Source: Oscheius sp. JU75 (Eukaryota; Nematoda; Chromadorea; Rhabditida; Rhabditidae). From it: a stretch of DNA of 64,000 nucleotides. The DNA lies in contig JASJZC010000002.1 of assembly GCA_037178855.1 (NCBI GenBank), positions 8,010,501 through 8,074,500 on the forward strand, written 5' to 3'. The notes under the pieces are model-generated. The model had not been told where the DNA came from and did not search any database. It was given only the letters and a program-made list of their open reading frames with translations. The translations under genes and the position numbers were made by a program. The stretch's first letter is position 1, and every line of letters begins with the position of its first letter. Positions 11,020 to 22,363 of the stretch are shown one piece after another.

Positions 11020-12876
11020 ATGCTTCGACTGTTGTGGCCAATAGGCCTCTTCATCTTGATACAGGCCACTGAGAGCAGGAGACATCGGAAGAGTAACGAG
11101 GTAGGATTCAATAAGTATAAGTTCACAAATTGGCGTACTAGGGAAGTACGTATGATAAAGGAATTTTAGGAAGAATTCGCAACAAAGTTGAGAAAAACAA
11201 ATAGCTGTCGACAGATTACCAAGACGATCGGTAGCAAGAAAAGTTCATAAGATTGGTGAAGTACTTCCTCTGACCTGGTGCTTTTGACAGAAACGTAGTT
11301 AAGTATGTATCAAGACTGTTCCATGAGATCAAAACGTTCGAAGATCCGGTAACTTGTAGCAGGGCCGAAAGAAAATTTGTATCAGTTGGACAGACAACAA
11401 GCATGTGGCAAAAAGTTCGAAAAGACTGAGACAGACATACAGAGAAACAGAGAGAGAGTGAAAAGGTGGGAACCCTTAGAAGGATCTGGTGTTCAAGGAA
11501 GTTGGTTTCACTTCCTGACTCAATAGACCGTGCAAACTTTTTTAGGCTTGAAATCCGTTGGAACCAAGGTTCCAGAAGCAAGTAACAAAGGGTCAGAAAC
11601 CACCACGTTTCCAGGATTTCTAAATTAGAGGAATCGTACGGGCTGTTTGCTCTCGAAAGTCACAATAGGCGAGGCAATATGGGAGGAGACTAAATAGCCC
11701 TATAGTATCAAGAATCTGTGTGAGGGGTGGGGGTGTCCCCACGGGGGCTGCTACTTGAGCACTAACTCGATTTCTTGGGGACCTAAAGGACTGGCGTCAT
11801 GACTGTTTTTCTTCCTCTCTGAGTGTTTACTGTAACGACCTGGAACATTAAATTTTCTTGTCACGGAGTGGGGGGATGGGGTTCATTAAAATGCAAGGCG
11901 AGGGAGTTAAATCATGCAAAGTCGGCGGGCAAAACATGGAAGTGCGTGGGGTTTAAGAGGTAGAGACAAGGAGAGAGTAAGGTCACATTGGGACCTAGAG
12001 ACTAATTTGTTAGAACTGAAATATGAGGGGATCGGGAACGTGATTCGGACCTGAGCACAAAGTACAGAGGCAGACAGATAGAGACGTGGTGAATTCAAAA
12101 GTTGACGTGTAACTTCGAAATGAGAGCTCGAACGTCAAATAAACAAAAGAATAGGAGGAGACAGCAGTCGCGCGGAAAATGAACAGGGAGAGACGAAGGA
12201 GCAAAAAGTCGGAGCGTTCCTAATTATAGAGTAATTTGTTGCACGCTAAACTGTTCATCTTTAGGTCGGAATTGTGAACTTGGCCGGTGCTAATGTCAGG
12301 CTCCGCTGTCAATCTGTCCTCGTCGATCACCGGGACCACTTTCTTCCTCCTTCCAGCCAATTTCGCTTCAGATTTGTGGACATTGATCGTGGTAGGAAAG
12401 AAAACAGAACAATTAGACACGGGTTCATTGGAAGAGCCTATACGAGACAGAGAGACAGGGAGACAAAGACAGAGAGGCGGAAAGACTGAGAAACAGAGAG
12501 CGACCCATGCTAATAGGTACAGAGACATAATAGCCCTCCGCTTATAAGGGGTCCCCAGATTGATGACAGTCATCGGAACTTGTGACCCTTGGAGGGCGGC
12601 TTACGTCTTTTTCCAAGACCCTATTACTCTTTTTGTCAGGAAATCAGCATTTTTGGTGCGATGCCTACGGACTTTTTGGGTTCCTGGAGACGTTTGATGT
12701 CTACGGACGAGTAGCTCCAAGCAGAAGCAACATTACGTGGTCAGTTACTATCACTGTCACTGTTACTGTCATCTTTCAGGTTCATCAAGCAGGACGGTCT
12801 CTACGTGGATACTGACAAGACACGAGTTCATGAATGGACCTGGAATTATCCTCCCTTCTCTTCCTATGCTGAATAG
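11020..12876 (+). CDS. Secreted protein resembling the plant self-incompatibility S1 (SPH) family
   Basis: Four exons: 11020-11100, 12265-12391, about 12640-12739 and 12780-12876, all frames agreeing at the junctions; about 138 residues. It starts with a signal peptide (MLRLLWPIGLFILIQATES). The mature part follows the S1/SPH pattern in order: GIVNLAGANVRLRCQS (V-x-I-x-N..C-x-S), LPPSSQFRFRF (L-x-P-G-x-x-F-x-F-x-F), HFWCDAYG (F-x-W-C), FDVYGR (F-D-V-Y) and W-F-I-K-x-D-G-L-Y (W-x-I-x-x-D-G-x-Y). The two cysteines that form the main disulfide of that family are both present. S1/SPH proteins are small secreted beta-sandwich proteins, in poppy the self-incompatibility ligand. The assignment rests on remembered family pattern, not on a search. 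No role in a nematode can be stated. The first intron is 1164 nt, unusually long for this window. Confidence 0.62.
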
Positions 12877-14333
12877 ATTCTGTTCTCAAAAAAGAGCTGA
12901 ACCATCGCAACAGTTGGCGTCGTCTGCCTAGTGGCCGGTCTGATCTAATAGATGTTTCATCTTGCATTCCGCGGCTGCGCGCCTGCCTTCTCCCCTCTCT
13001 CTATTATAGTCTCCTTTGCATAAAAAACACCTTGTACCCACTTTTTGAGAAACGCATTCTATGTCTACTGTAGAGTTCAGACACAATATATGTATTATAC
13101 AGGGAGAGAGTCTCTCAATAAACCCTCTAAACTATCATTACGGCGATCACATCGATCTTTGCTACCTCCTCACGTGGAGGGGGACTGGGCTTGCTCTCGG
13201 CTCTCAGCTGACATATTTCCAGTCATCATAAACAGCTAATTTCAGTCCTTTCCAGTGCAATTTGTACTCGAGATAGATAGAGAGACAGAGACGTAGAGAC
13301 AAAGAAGCAGAGGGACAGAGAGACAGAGAGACAGACAAGCTGACAGTGACAGTGACAGTGACAGTGACAGTGATAGAGTTTTCAACCGCTCTAGAAACAG
13401 CAAGTCTCTGTACTATGTACCCATCCTCGTTACGAAACCCCCAAGCCGCTAGATTGACCTGGAAGAGTCACCAGACCACCAGGGCCATCACTATAAATAG
13501 CTGAGATTTCCTGGACCCAGAGTACGGTCGTGTTTGTCAATCATTATTGGGGCTTCCCTTATCACACTGTCTCTCCCATTAGCATCGACTTTTAAAGATC
13601 ACACTAGGCGCCACATGAACAGCATGCTGTTTAGCAAATACCCTGATTGTTTTTGTTTTCAGTCAGAAGTCGTGGCTGTCTCTCTGTCTATCGGTCCCTG
13701 TCTCTCGGTCTCTCTGTCTTTCTACCCAGATTTTCCAAAACACTGTTCATGCTTTTTTCTGTCCTTTGTATCTTGTCCTATGACACCTAGGCAATGAAAC
13801 ATTCCATTGTTTGCCCATCACACGCGCTCTCGATTGCCCAGGTCGCTTTCTGCGACTGCCACTGGTGGCTTCCTCGAACTGTGTTATCGTGTCTGGACAG
13901 GTGACCGCTAGCTAGCTGTGCTCTTTACTGCCAGTCCGGAGGAATTTGTAGCTGACTGTTGCCACGTCGCTCGGTGCTCATCTCTTAAAAATGTTCCTTC
14001 CTTATTGAGTCTAAGGCTCCGTTTCTGTCCCGGAAACTGCGTCACACTTTTTCCCGTTTTCCACGTGCCCCTTGATTGATGGCTAGTCCACTTTGTTCTG
14101 ATAAAAAGCCCAAGCAACCTTTCTCTGTCCCTTCTCCTAGCCATACCAAGAGTTCAAAGGTCCGTTGATAACTCTTTGCAGCTCTGACCCTGTTATTGGG
14201 ACCACCCCCTAGACGAGGTGTTCCTTTATCTCACAGGGTGCAAGTGTACTCTCGTCCGGTCAAGCGAAGCTATCCAGTCTCTCTGTTTCTCAGTCGCTTC
14301 ACCGCCTCTCTCACTCTCATTCTCTCTTCCAGG
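12877..14333. other. Intergenic; 8-nt and 6-nt simple repeats; no gene supported
   Basis: Holds the probable 3' end of the S1-like gene (AATAAA near 13117), a GAGACAGA tract at 13268-13335 followed by a GTGACA tandem run to 13375, and then the glycerol kinase upstream region. Confidence 0.5.
13268..13375. repeat. GAGACAGA octamer tract followed by (GTGACA)n
   Basis: Imperfect 8-nt GAGACAGA copies run into five to six perfect GTGACA hexamers. This is the clearest intergenic example of the simple motifs that fill introns and spacers of the whole window in both orientations. Confidence 0.85.
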
Positions 14334-17300
14334 ATGGTTCTACTCGGAGCCATTGACCAAGGCACCTCTAGCAGCCGATTTCTGGCCTTCGAGGCCGATA
14401 CAGGAGAGCTAGTCACTAGTCATCAGGTACGCCTCCTTCTTCTAGACAGGTACTGTCTCTCTTTCTCTAGATTGAAGTTCGTCAATTATTCCCCAGTCCT
14501 GGATGGGTCGAGATGGATCCAATGGAAATCCTGGACACTGTCAAGACTTGTATGGAGGTTAGTTCTGTCTCTCTGTTTCTCTCTCTCCCTCTCTCTGCCT
14601 GCCAACAACGAGAACTTGTTTTCCACTGTTTTCTTTCAGAAAGTTGCCGAAAACCTCGACCAGATGGGTATCTCTGTCAACGAGATGAAGAGTATAGGAC
14701 TAGCCAACCAGAGGGAGACAACAGTGGTCTGGGACAGAGAGACTGGCAAGCCTCTGTACAACGCAATTGTTTGGTTGGACACCCGAACAAGTTCGCTGGC
14801 TGAGGAGAGTATTGCCAGGACAGAGACGAAATCCAAGGACTTCTTCAAGGAGAAGACCGGACTACCTATTCATCCCTACTTCAGTGCTCTGAAGCTGAGA
14901 TGGCTACTCACCAATGTACCGGAGGTTCAAGCAGCGAGAGAAAAAGGTAGTCTTTTGCAGAGACAAAGACAAAGACAGAGAAAGTGACAGGGATAGATAG
15001 TTTTCAGGCAACCTAATGTTCGGAACCGTGGACACTTGGCTGATCTGGAACCTGACAGGATCCCACGTCACCGATGTCTCCAATGCCTCTAGGACTATTC
15101 TTCTGGACCTCCACAAGAGGAAATGGTCATCCCAGCTCTGTGACTTCTTCGACATCCCATTTGACATCCTCCCAGAAATCCGTTCCTCTGCCGAAGTCTA
15201 CGGCCATTTGAAAGACGGTCCACTGTCAGGAGTCCCTCTGTCTGGATGTCTAGGAGACCAGCAAGCTGCCATGGTCGGTCACAACTGTCTACACCGTGGA
15301 GACACAAAGAACACTTACGGAACAGGGACGTTCATGCTCACAAATATTGGACAGGAGCCTGTCATCAGCAAGAATGGTCTACTGACTACTGTAGGATTCC
15401 AGGTAAGGCTTATCCTCAAAAGTTTTGTACTCTAGTCCTGATTGGAATTGCGCGCGACTTCGGCCCGCAGACACAGTAGGTAAGAATTCGGATTGCGGCG
15501 CATATGACCCGGGTTCGATTCCCGTAGGCTCTTTTTTCTAAAATCGTCCCCTTTGCAGTTCGGACCCGACTCTCCGGTCATCTATGCTCTAGAAGGAGCT
15601 GGTTCAATTGGTGGCAATGTTGTTCGGTTCCTAAGAGACAACTTCAAGTTTATCAAGGTTAGTCACTGTCACCGTCACTGTCTCTTTTTCAGGATGCCAG
15701 TGAGATGGAGCCTCTCTGTCGATCGGTCGAGTCCACAGAAGACCTCTACTTTGTACCCTGCTTTACTGGACTCTACACCCCGTACTGGGATCCAAGTGCC
15801 AGAGGAACTATTGTCGGAATGACCCAGGTCACGAACAGAGCCCATGTCTGCTTGGCAGCGCTGCAAGCCGTAGCTTTCCAGAGCGCTGAGATGGTGGCAG
15901 CTGTCGAACAGGATCTGGACCATGAGTGCGTCATCACCACGCTCAAGGTAGGCAAAAGTTGTTTTGGAGAGAGAGAGACAAATAGATAGGAAGACAGAGG
16001 AGAGAAACAGAGAGACAGACAGGCAGAGAGATCTGACTCTTCCCTTACTCTGCACTCTTGACTGTACCCTCACTAGTCCACTGAATCATTTACTGAAAGT
16101 ACTGTGTGTACTATTACCCCCTATCTGTCTACTGTTCCTGTGACTCTCTTCTTGTTTAGTCCAACTGACTCTCCCTTTTGAGCTATGTACACTTTTCTGG
16201 GCTTCTAACTATACTCTATCTCCTGTGCAATGCCCCATGACTCTCAAGTCACCCCATGTAGTTAGAGTTTAAGAAGAGGTGAACAGGGACAGAATGACAG
16301 AGTGACAGAGGGCCTGCCCTACAGTACCATAGAGCTCAATGGATGCCCCCAAACATAGTCCAAAGCGCCCACCTGTCAGTAGTCTCCATGCAAAGATGTC
16401 TTTATTGTTCATCTGTCTTCCTGTATTGCTGGTAGCGACCGCGAAGACGGCGAATATCGGTCAGGATTCCTTCGGCCAACGTCGTGGATCCGTCCTCGGT
16501 GGTCTGACTGACCTGTAGCTCCTCGAACGAGCAGCTGTACTCGACGGCTCGTCCGTACTTCTTGATCAGTTCCGTCATTTCGGCCTCAAGCTGCTGATAG
16601 CGAGTCTGCTCCTCGAAGTCGAGACGTCTCTTCTCTGTTAGCTGTTCCTCGAGCTGACGACGACGCTGTCCAAGTCGGTCAACAGCCTCAGTCACGTCCT
16701 GTCCACGGGTGTCCCATTGTTTCAGTCGCGTTTGTAGCTCTTCCAGTTCGGACTTTAGCATCCGGAGATAATCCTTGTGCTGACTGCGACGCAGCCTCGT
16801 CTCCGCCAGACAGCTCTCCACATCCTGTCGCTTGACCATGATCCAGTCGCAATGGTAGTTGATAGCCTCGTCGAGCTCGTCTGCCTGTCCAGCACATTTG
16901 CGACGCTCCTTCACCAGATACCTCATCTTCTCCTCCTTCAGGTACTGGACCCAGAGGGTGACCTTGTCCTGCAGAGCCGACTCCTTCAGACGCGCCTTGG
17001 CTACTCGGTCAGCCAGTTCGGCTACCTGTCCGTTGGTCAGGCGCAGCTCGTTGACAGTCCGGACACGAAGCTGCTCCTGGTTGAAGAGTTCCTGCTCCAT
17101 CATGGCTGCTGCGTCTTCCAGCTGGTGACAGACGTTTTGGGCAGCTCGGAGATTCATGGATGAGGCAGCCTTCTGTGGACGGGACATTGTTCCAAGTGAG
17201 AAAGCGTTTCTGAGGACTTCTGTATTCGAAACTTTGAAAACTTGTTTGTTTGGAGAGCAGCATTGTAATTGGGAGCTGTAATTAGTGTAGACAAAGTGGC

Positions 17301-17669
17301 TTCTACATTGAACAGAGAGACAGAAGGACATAGAGAGATAGAGAGAGATTGAGGGACACAGAGACACAACAGTCTCATGACCAAGTTCATATTCAGGTCG
17401 ACGGCGGAATGACAGTGAACAGTCTTTTCAACGAGCTCCAAGCCAACATTATTGGAAAGACCATTGTCGCTCCAGTCCTTCCTGAAGTTTCCGGCTGGGG
17501 AGCAGCCGTGGCTGGAGCCATCGGAGCCGGACAGATGGGGCTGGAAGAGTTCCGGAACAAGTCCCCGAAGGCATCTGTCTTCAGTCCACAGATTTCCGAA
17601 GATGAGAGACAGAAAGAGGTCTTCAGGTGGAAAGAAGCCGTCCGACGAGCCTGTGGTTGGGCTCATTGA
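14334..17669 (+). CDS. Glycerol kinase (FGGY family)
   Basis: Seven exons: 14334-14426, 14471-14557, 14640-14946, 15008-15402, 15559-15657, 15693-15947 and 17397-17669, giving about 502 residues, the normal length. It phosphorylates glycerol with ATP to glycerol 3-phosphate in the cytosol. Visible family marks are the N-terminal phosphate loop [11 protein letters not shown], the substrate region [67 protein letters not shown], and the C-terminal VDGGMTVN and [13 protein letters not shown]. Introns 1-5 are 41-156 nt. The last intron is 1449 nt and contains an antisense coiled-coil gene. The 3' end of exon 7 and the following 5S unit are duplicated at 24.3-24.9 kb. Confidence 0.95.
15470..15536 (+). 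other. tRNA-like relic in a glycerol kinase intron
   Basis: Contains a TPsiC-like arm (CCGGGTTCGATTCCCG) and a short D-arm-like segment, but no matching 5' acceptor strand. It looks like a decayed tRNA or tRNA-derived repeat rather than a working tRNA gene. Confidence 0.3.
16402..17187 (-). CDS. Intronless coiled-coil protein nested in the glycerol kinase intron
   Basis: One open frame of 261 codons starting [17 protein letters not shown], read opposite to glycerol kinase inside its last intron. Almost the whole chain is charged heptad-like sequence (for example [15 protein letters not shown] and [17 protein letters not shown]), predicting a long alpha-helical coiled coil. No transmembrane segment, signal peptide or enzyme motif is visible. 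A longer frame extends upstream to 17367, but its first 60 residues translate the GACAGAGA repeat, so the Met at 17187 is preferred. The family is not recognised; a cytoskeletal or sperm/centrosomal structural role is possible. Lack of introns, unlike all its neighbours, suggests origin by retroposition or a germline-expressed gene. Confidence 0.75.
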   Translation of the reverse strand: MSRPQKAASSMNLRAAQNVCHQLEDAAAMMEQELFNQEQLRVRTVNELRLTNGQVAELADRVAKARLKESALQDKVTLWVQYLKEEKMRYLVKERRKCAGQADELDEAINYHCDWIMVKRQDVESCLAETRLRRSQHKDYLRMLKSELEELQTRLKQWDTRGQDVTEAVDRLGQRRRQLEEQLTEKRRLDFEEQTRYQQLEAEMTELIKKYGRAVEYSCSFEELQVSQTTEDGSTTLAEGILTDIRRLRGRYQQYRKTDEQ

Positions 17670-17738
17670 ATTTTTTCTCATTACCGTGTGCCTTACCACT
17701 TCTAGCGCCATTTTCGGAACTCATTTTTCAGATAGGTC

Positions 17739-17790
17739 ATGTTCTGCAAAGTTGTAGCCCTTACTGCTCTACAACTTTGCAAAATATTGC
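17739..17790 (+). repeat. Imperfect hairpin element upstream of 5S copy 1
   Basis: Arms GTTCTGCAAAGTTGTAG and CTACAACTTTGCAAAAT are separated by about 10 nt. The same hairpin lies at the same distance upstream of the other 5S copies and also occurs alone elsewhere. Confidence 0.8.
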
Positions 17791-17884
17791 AAAGCTTAAA
17801 AATATCATCTTGTATCCGAAAAGCTCGTTGGGAAAACGTATCTCGTGCACTGAGAATGTGTTTAGCAGCCAAACAAGCACTTCC

Positions 17885-18003
17885 GCTTACGGCCACACCA
17901 CGTTGAAAGTACGCCATCCCGTCCGATCTGGCAAGTCAAGCAACGTTGGGCCCGGTTAGTACTTGAATCGGAGACGGCTTGGGAATCCCGGGTGTCGTAA
18001 GTT
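17885..18003 (+). rRNA. 5S rRNA, copy 1 (possibly damaged)
   Basis: 119 nt matching nematode 5S over the full length, with the internal promoter elements (AGTCAAGCAACG; GAGACGGC) present and T-runs after the 3' end. It carries a change in the C-box region (TTGAATCGG instead of TTGGATCGG) and lost the 3' terminal GCT pairing, so it may be a pseudogene. Confidence 0.8.
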
Positions 18004-18148
18004 TTTTGCCTTTTTTTTTGAGTCTCTCGCTCGCTAAAAATTGTTGTTTTGAGCCCGAAAATAATGCTAGATGTGGAACCCCTTGTATATTCTGAATTCT
18101 CCAAAATGGTTGTTATTTACTGCTCAATAATAAAGACGGTTTTATTTG

Positions 18149-20426
18149 TCAGACCTTCTTCTTATTGTTATTGAGATCGAGAAGCATGTTACCCGCGACA
18201 CGTTTCAATTCATAGAAGCCCACGTAGTGTAGGAACCCGTCCAAATAGGGCAGCAAGGGATTGTTGCCCCAGAAGGCCTGCGGCGCTCGGGGATTCCTCT
18301 TCAGTCGCGCGTAGGGACCCATGTCGGGCTTGGTGACGAAATCCCAAAGGACCTTGGTCCAGGACTTGTGCTGCAGCAGGTTGTCGTAGTATTCTGGGGC
18401 TATCTTCCGGACCAGGGGGAGATTTCGGCCGGGGATCTGAAGAATGAATTGGCATCAAAGACAGGGGAACTGACGTATGGAAAGTCGTGATGTTCCACGT
18501 GATAGCCGACGTTGAAGGTGCACAGGTTCCACCACCCGTAGTAGCTGAAAGTTCAATGTCAGGCACTGCCGCTGTCGCTCTATGATCATGTCAATTTGGC
18601 CAACATGTCATCCTGTTCACCATCCAATCTGACAATTCATAAGTCGGTCCTTTTGGACCTGTACCCGGTACTGTCAACTTACTCTCTCTGTCAATCTGTC
18701 AAAACGTTCATGGTCATAGTCTATTAACCTGAACATTTGTTAATCTACCAATATAACAACTGTCCAATCTGTCCGCTCCGCAGGTCAAACAGAGCCTGTC
18801 CAACTTTCCACCTGTTCACCTGTTTCCTGTTTAATGTCTATTGCAAAACAATCAGAATATCAGATTGTCAATCTATACATCTCTCATGCACCTAAGGTTT
18901 CAGCCAGTCCAGCCTTCTACTGTGGACAGTCCAACGGTCCAACATGTCCACCTGTAAATCCAGTGAAGCTTGAAACTGTGAGACTGCCATCTATCAGCCC
19001 ACTCCAATGCCAATTTGTTCTTCTCTCTGTATGTCATTGTTACTGTCCTTTTGTCCAGTCAATTCAAATATAGCGCCATCCTCGACTTATCATCGACATG
19101 TCAAGCCTTGTCGCGCTTCTCTTCAGTTGCACCATGGAAGTCACTCTGTCTTTCGCTTCTCCGGTCTCTTCGTCTCTATGTCTCTGTTACTCAGTCTCTT
19201 TGCCTCTCCGTCCCTTGTTTCCTCTCTTCCAAAACATGCATCCCCATGTTCTCACCCGTCACTGGCACTATTTGCCCCTCTCTGTTTGTTCCCTCTCCGC
19301 AATAACTACAACTCACAGGGCTCGAGTCACCGCTCAGTCCATTTTTTGACCAACCTGTATGTTTCCTGTGTCTCATCGAATATGTAATGTTCGGAGATGA
19401 AATGCCCGGCTGAAGGATGGAGTCCCATCGCTATCAAGGTTCCGAAGAGGAGGTAGACGACTGCTTTGATTCCGAAGAAGTAGTATATTAGCAGGTCGAA
19501 AGTTATCTGGAAGAGTCATTGTGAGAGACAGAGACGCTACAGTACCTGAATGACAGCGTTGAGAATCTCCAGATCTGTTGGTGCCTTTTTGTAAATGATC
19601 AAAGGCCGAAAACCGTAAAACAATGGCTGGAGCGAAAGCCAAAGCAACTTTTTCAATGGAGAGGTGAAAAATAGGGCTTCCAGTTCAGTAGGGACATCTG
19701 TGTCCATACCGTCTTCTCCCAGATACCGATGATGTTCAACGTGGTACTTTTTGAAGGAGATAGAGATTGGAATTGCTATGGGCAGATTGGCGACCATTCC
19801 GAACAGCCTGTTCTGTAAATGTGATGATTTGACAGAATGACAGTGACCAATACTCACCGCTAAAGGCCTCGCATTTCCGTAGACTACATTGTGTGAAATG
19901 TCATGGATAGCTAGAGTCATGGCATGGTTGATGACTCCACCACAGAAGTAACCTTCAAGTAGAATCAATATCCAGTCGGCGTCTGAAGTAAGACACTGCA
20001 AAAATAGATAGAGACAATACATACCTTGCAGAAGCCAACACATAAAAACCTGCCAGAGTACCATGGCTACACAGACATATTTAAAGGAGGGATCGATTCC
20101 GAAGAGCTGAAAATCAGACAGTCGTCTGTCTCTCTTTTTCTGTCTTTCTCTCTGTACCTGTCTCTGTGTCTCCCTATCTCTTTGTCTCTCTCCCGACTCT
20201 TGGTCTTTCTATAGCTTCCTCTGTTTGATTGCCAAGCCATCGATACACTCACAAACTTTTCTCTGTGTACTGATGTCGTCAGAGAGAGAGAGAGAGAGAA
20301 AGCCCGGACAAAAGAACAGACCTTCTTAATTTCCGGGTGTGCCTTGACAATGGTCTCGCGGCGACTCATATGCGGCTGTTCTGTCAGTGTCCATATGAAG
20401 TCGTCCCGGGAAACGGATTGTCCCAT
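18149..20426 (-). CDS. Sphingolipid delta-4 desaturase (DEGS type)
   Basis: Seven minus-strand exons: 20426-20322, 20106-20025, 19995-19858, 19812-19546, 19506-19355, 18544-18475 and 18436-18149. The start [12 protein letters not shown] is the myristoylation-type N-terminus of this family, followed by [19 protein letters not shown]. The three histidine boxes that bind the di-iron centre are [14 protein letters not shown] and [11 protein letters not shown], and the C-terminal part has [19 protein letters not shown]. Hydrophobic spans lie between the boxes. The enzyme introduces the 4,5-double bond of dihydroceramide in the ER membrane. The intron before the third His box is 810 nt and filled with CTGTCAA-type simple sequence; the others are shorter. 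All key residues are present. Confidence 0.93.
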
Positions 20427-20728
20427 TCTGAAGTCGGGGAATGATGTGAGAAGAGGGTGATTCACCAAAAGAAGTGAGAGAGGTGATAAGACGAAACATT
20501 TTCTGTCGATATCTCTTTAGGATTCTTTAGATAGGGTGTCGAATCATCGCTGACACGAATAAGGAAGCTGAGCGGTCAGGTTATAAAGTTTATGATCTTT
20601 TTCATACAAAAAAAACCGAAAAGACTGAAAAACAGCCGAGACGGTACGGAGGTGAAACGGGTGATCGAGCCTAAGCCAAAAACGGAATAACTCTTTTCGG
20701 GTCTAAAACAGCCTTTATGGGGAAAGTG

Positions 20729-20779
20729 ATGTTCTGCAAGGTTGTAGACTTAGGCACGGGCTGCAGCTTTTCAGAACAT
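20729..20779 (+). repeat. Solo hairpin element
   Basis: GATGTTCTGCAAGGTTGTAG pairs imperfectly with CTGCAGCTTTTCAGAACAT. No 5S follows. Confidence 0.7.
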
Positions 20780-20905
20780 GAAAATGCCGAATAATGACTA
20801 TTTGGGTTCAAAAATCTTTGTGCACACATAGGCATCAACATTTTTGGCTAGAAATCGCGGTAATTGGGCTTTAATGTGTTCAAAACGGGAGTTACAAGCA
20901 AAACT

Positions 20906-20956
20906 ATGTTCTGCAAAGATATAGCACTTTATCTGGGCTACAACTTTGCAAAACAT
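20906..20956 (+). repeat. Solo hairpin element
   Basis: ATGTTCTGCAAAGATATAG and CTACAACTTTGCAAAACAT arms; no 5S follows. It lies about 130 nt from the start of the previous copy. Confidence 0.75.
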
Positions 20957-21875
20957 GACGAAGCAAGAAAAAGAGGCCTGGGCCCAAAGATAGTGAGAGA
21001 ACTTAGGCGCGCCGCCTTCGACTTACTTTTTAGGGAGGGTCAGGTTGATTGCTACAGTTTCAATATTGTCCAGGCTCAAAATTTACGGTAAGCTAGCAAA
21101 AGAACGTTGAAAAGTAGTGGGAGAGTGTTAAGAGAACATGGGGTGACCGCGGAGAGAGAGAGAGGGTCTGGAAGCCCCTTTAAACATTGCGCGCGTCTCT
21201 TTGCTCCAGGCAACCAAACCAGTCTCCCTCTCGGAAATAATTGATTTTTCTGAGGGAAAAGGTAGGCCGTTAAAAAGCGGAGCAGGAGAAAGTAAATCGA
21301 ATGACTCGTCGTGTACATAGGCTTGAATCGCGGGGAAGTACTATCAGCGCCATGATGGGCAGAACAAACAGAGAGACAGAGAGAGAGAGAGGTCAAAGAG
21401 AGCGGCGAGAAGCAGAGAAAGAACGAGCCAGATAAAATGGAATCTCTTGAAAGGATTTTGTGGGAGGAGAATGGAATTTGATACTGGACACGGTAAACAA
21501 ACAAGTCAGACAGAGAGACAGAGACATAGAAAGACAGAGATATAGAAAGACGGAGAGACAGAGTGACAGAGTGACAGAGCCACAGATAGACAGAAATACA
21601 GAGAGACAGGTTCTGGTTTTTCCTTTGTCTTTCGTTCCTTTTATACCATCATAACTCCTCTGACTTGCGTTCTGATCTGTGTCCCAATTGTGTAAACATG
21701 CTCCCCGTAAAACTCAGTATCAGCTGGGTGCAAACTTTCTTTCTTCACGATTCTTCGTCTTTTGTCTAGGCTTTTTCGATGTTTGCCCAACATTTACAGC
21801 CTCTCATTGGTGTGAATTTCCTCTTGTCGAGGCATAAAACCCTCAGGCAGGGACGAATGAACGCTATCGCTCAAA

Positions 21876-22363
21876 ATGCGCTGGCTTCTGCCGGTCCTTT
21901 TCATTGGAGCTGTCCTCGCTGTAACTCTCTGTCTCTCCGTCTTTTTAGCCATTTCTCTTACAGCACGGACATGGAAGGAAGAATGACTCATCCAAGAGAG
22001 GCACTTCGAGCAAAAACCACTACGGTTTCAAGTCTGAAGGAAGTCATCGACAGAAGAAGCTGGCTACCCTTCCAAAAATCCAGAAAGCAACCGCAGCACC
22101 GAAAAAGCTCGTCGCTGTCCAGCCATTTCCACAGCCTGTTCCCAAGGAAGTCAAGCTCCCAGTAGCTCTAGTCGACCCAGTCCCTCTGCCGCCCAAACCG
22201 GTCGTTCTTTCGGTAGCTCTAGTGGATCTAGTCCACCCTCAACTTGTCAATCTGCCCGAAGTGACTGCTGCTCCGAAAGCTGTCCTCGGTGAGACTCTCT
22301 GTATACTACTGTATGTTCTGTGTCCTAATAGCTGTTTCAGAGAGTGGGTCCATCAAAGATTGA
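21876..22363 (+). CDS. Secreted Lys/His- then Pro/Val-rich protein
   Basis: Three exons, 21876-21920, 21964-22288 and 22341-22363, about 130 residues. The first exon is exactly a signal peptide (MRWLLPVLFIGAVLA). The mature chain begins HGHGRKNDSSKRG, basic with His, Gly and Ser, and continues into Pro/Val/Lys-rich sequence (QPFPQPVPKEVKLP; VPLPPKPVVL). The end is ESGSIKD. There are no cysteines and no known domain. The short low-complexity repeats of P-V-A-L-V-D recall extracellular matrix or cuticle-associated proteins. The signal peptide resembles that of the Pro/Thr-rich protein at 34-35.5 kb (MRWLLLIGLVVLAQA). Function unknown. Confidence 0.65.

Larger units (their letters stand above)
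20427..21875. other. Intergenic with two solo hairpin repeats
   Basis: Holds two copies of the dispersed hairpin, 20729-20779 and 20906-20956, in similar surrounding sequence, and GAGACAGA tracts at 21360-21400 and 21505-21610. No gene supported. Confidence 0.55.

Noticed and set aside
16777-17163. Plus-strand frame opposite the coiled-coil gene
   Set aside because: Antisense shadow in high-GC coding sequence; glycerol kinase is intronic here.
17885-18003. SL RNA linked to 5S, as in other nematodes
   Set aside because: I looked around the 5S copies for the usual spliced leader sequence and saw none.
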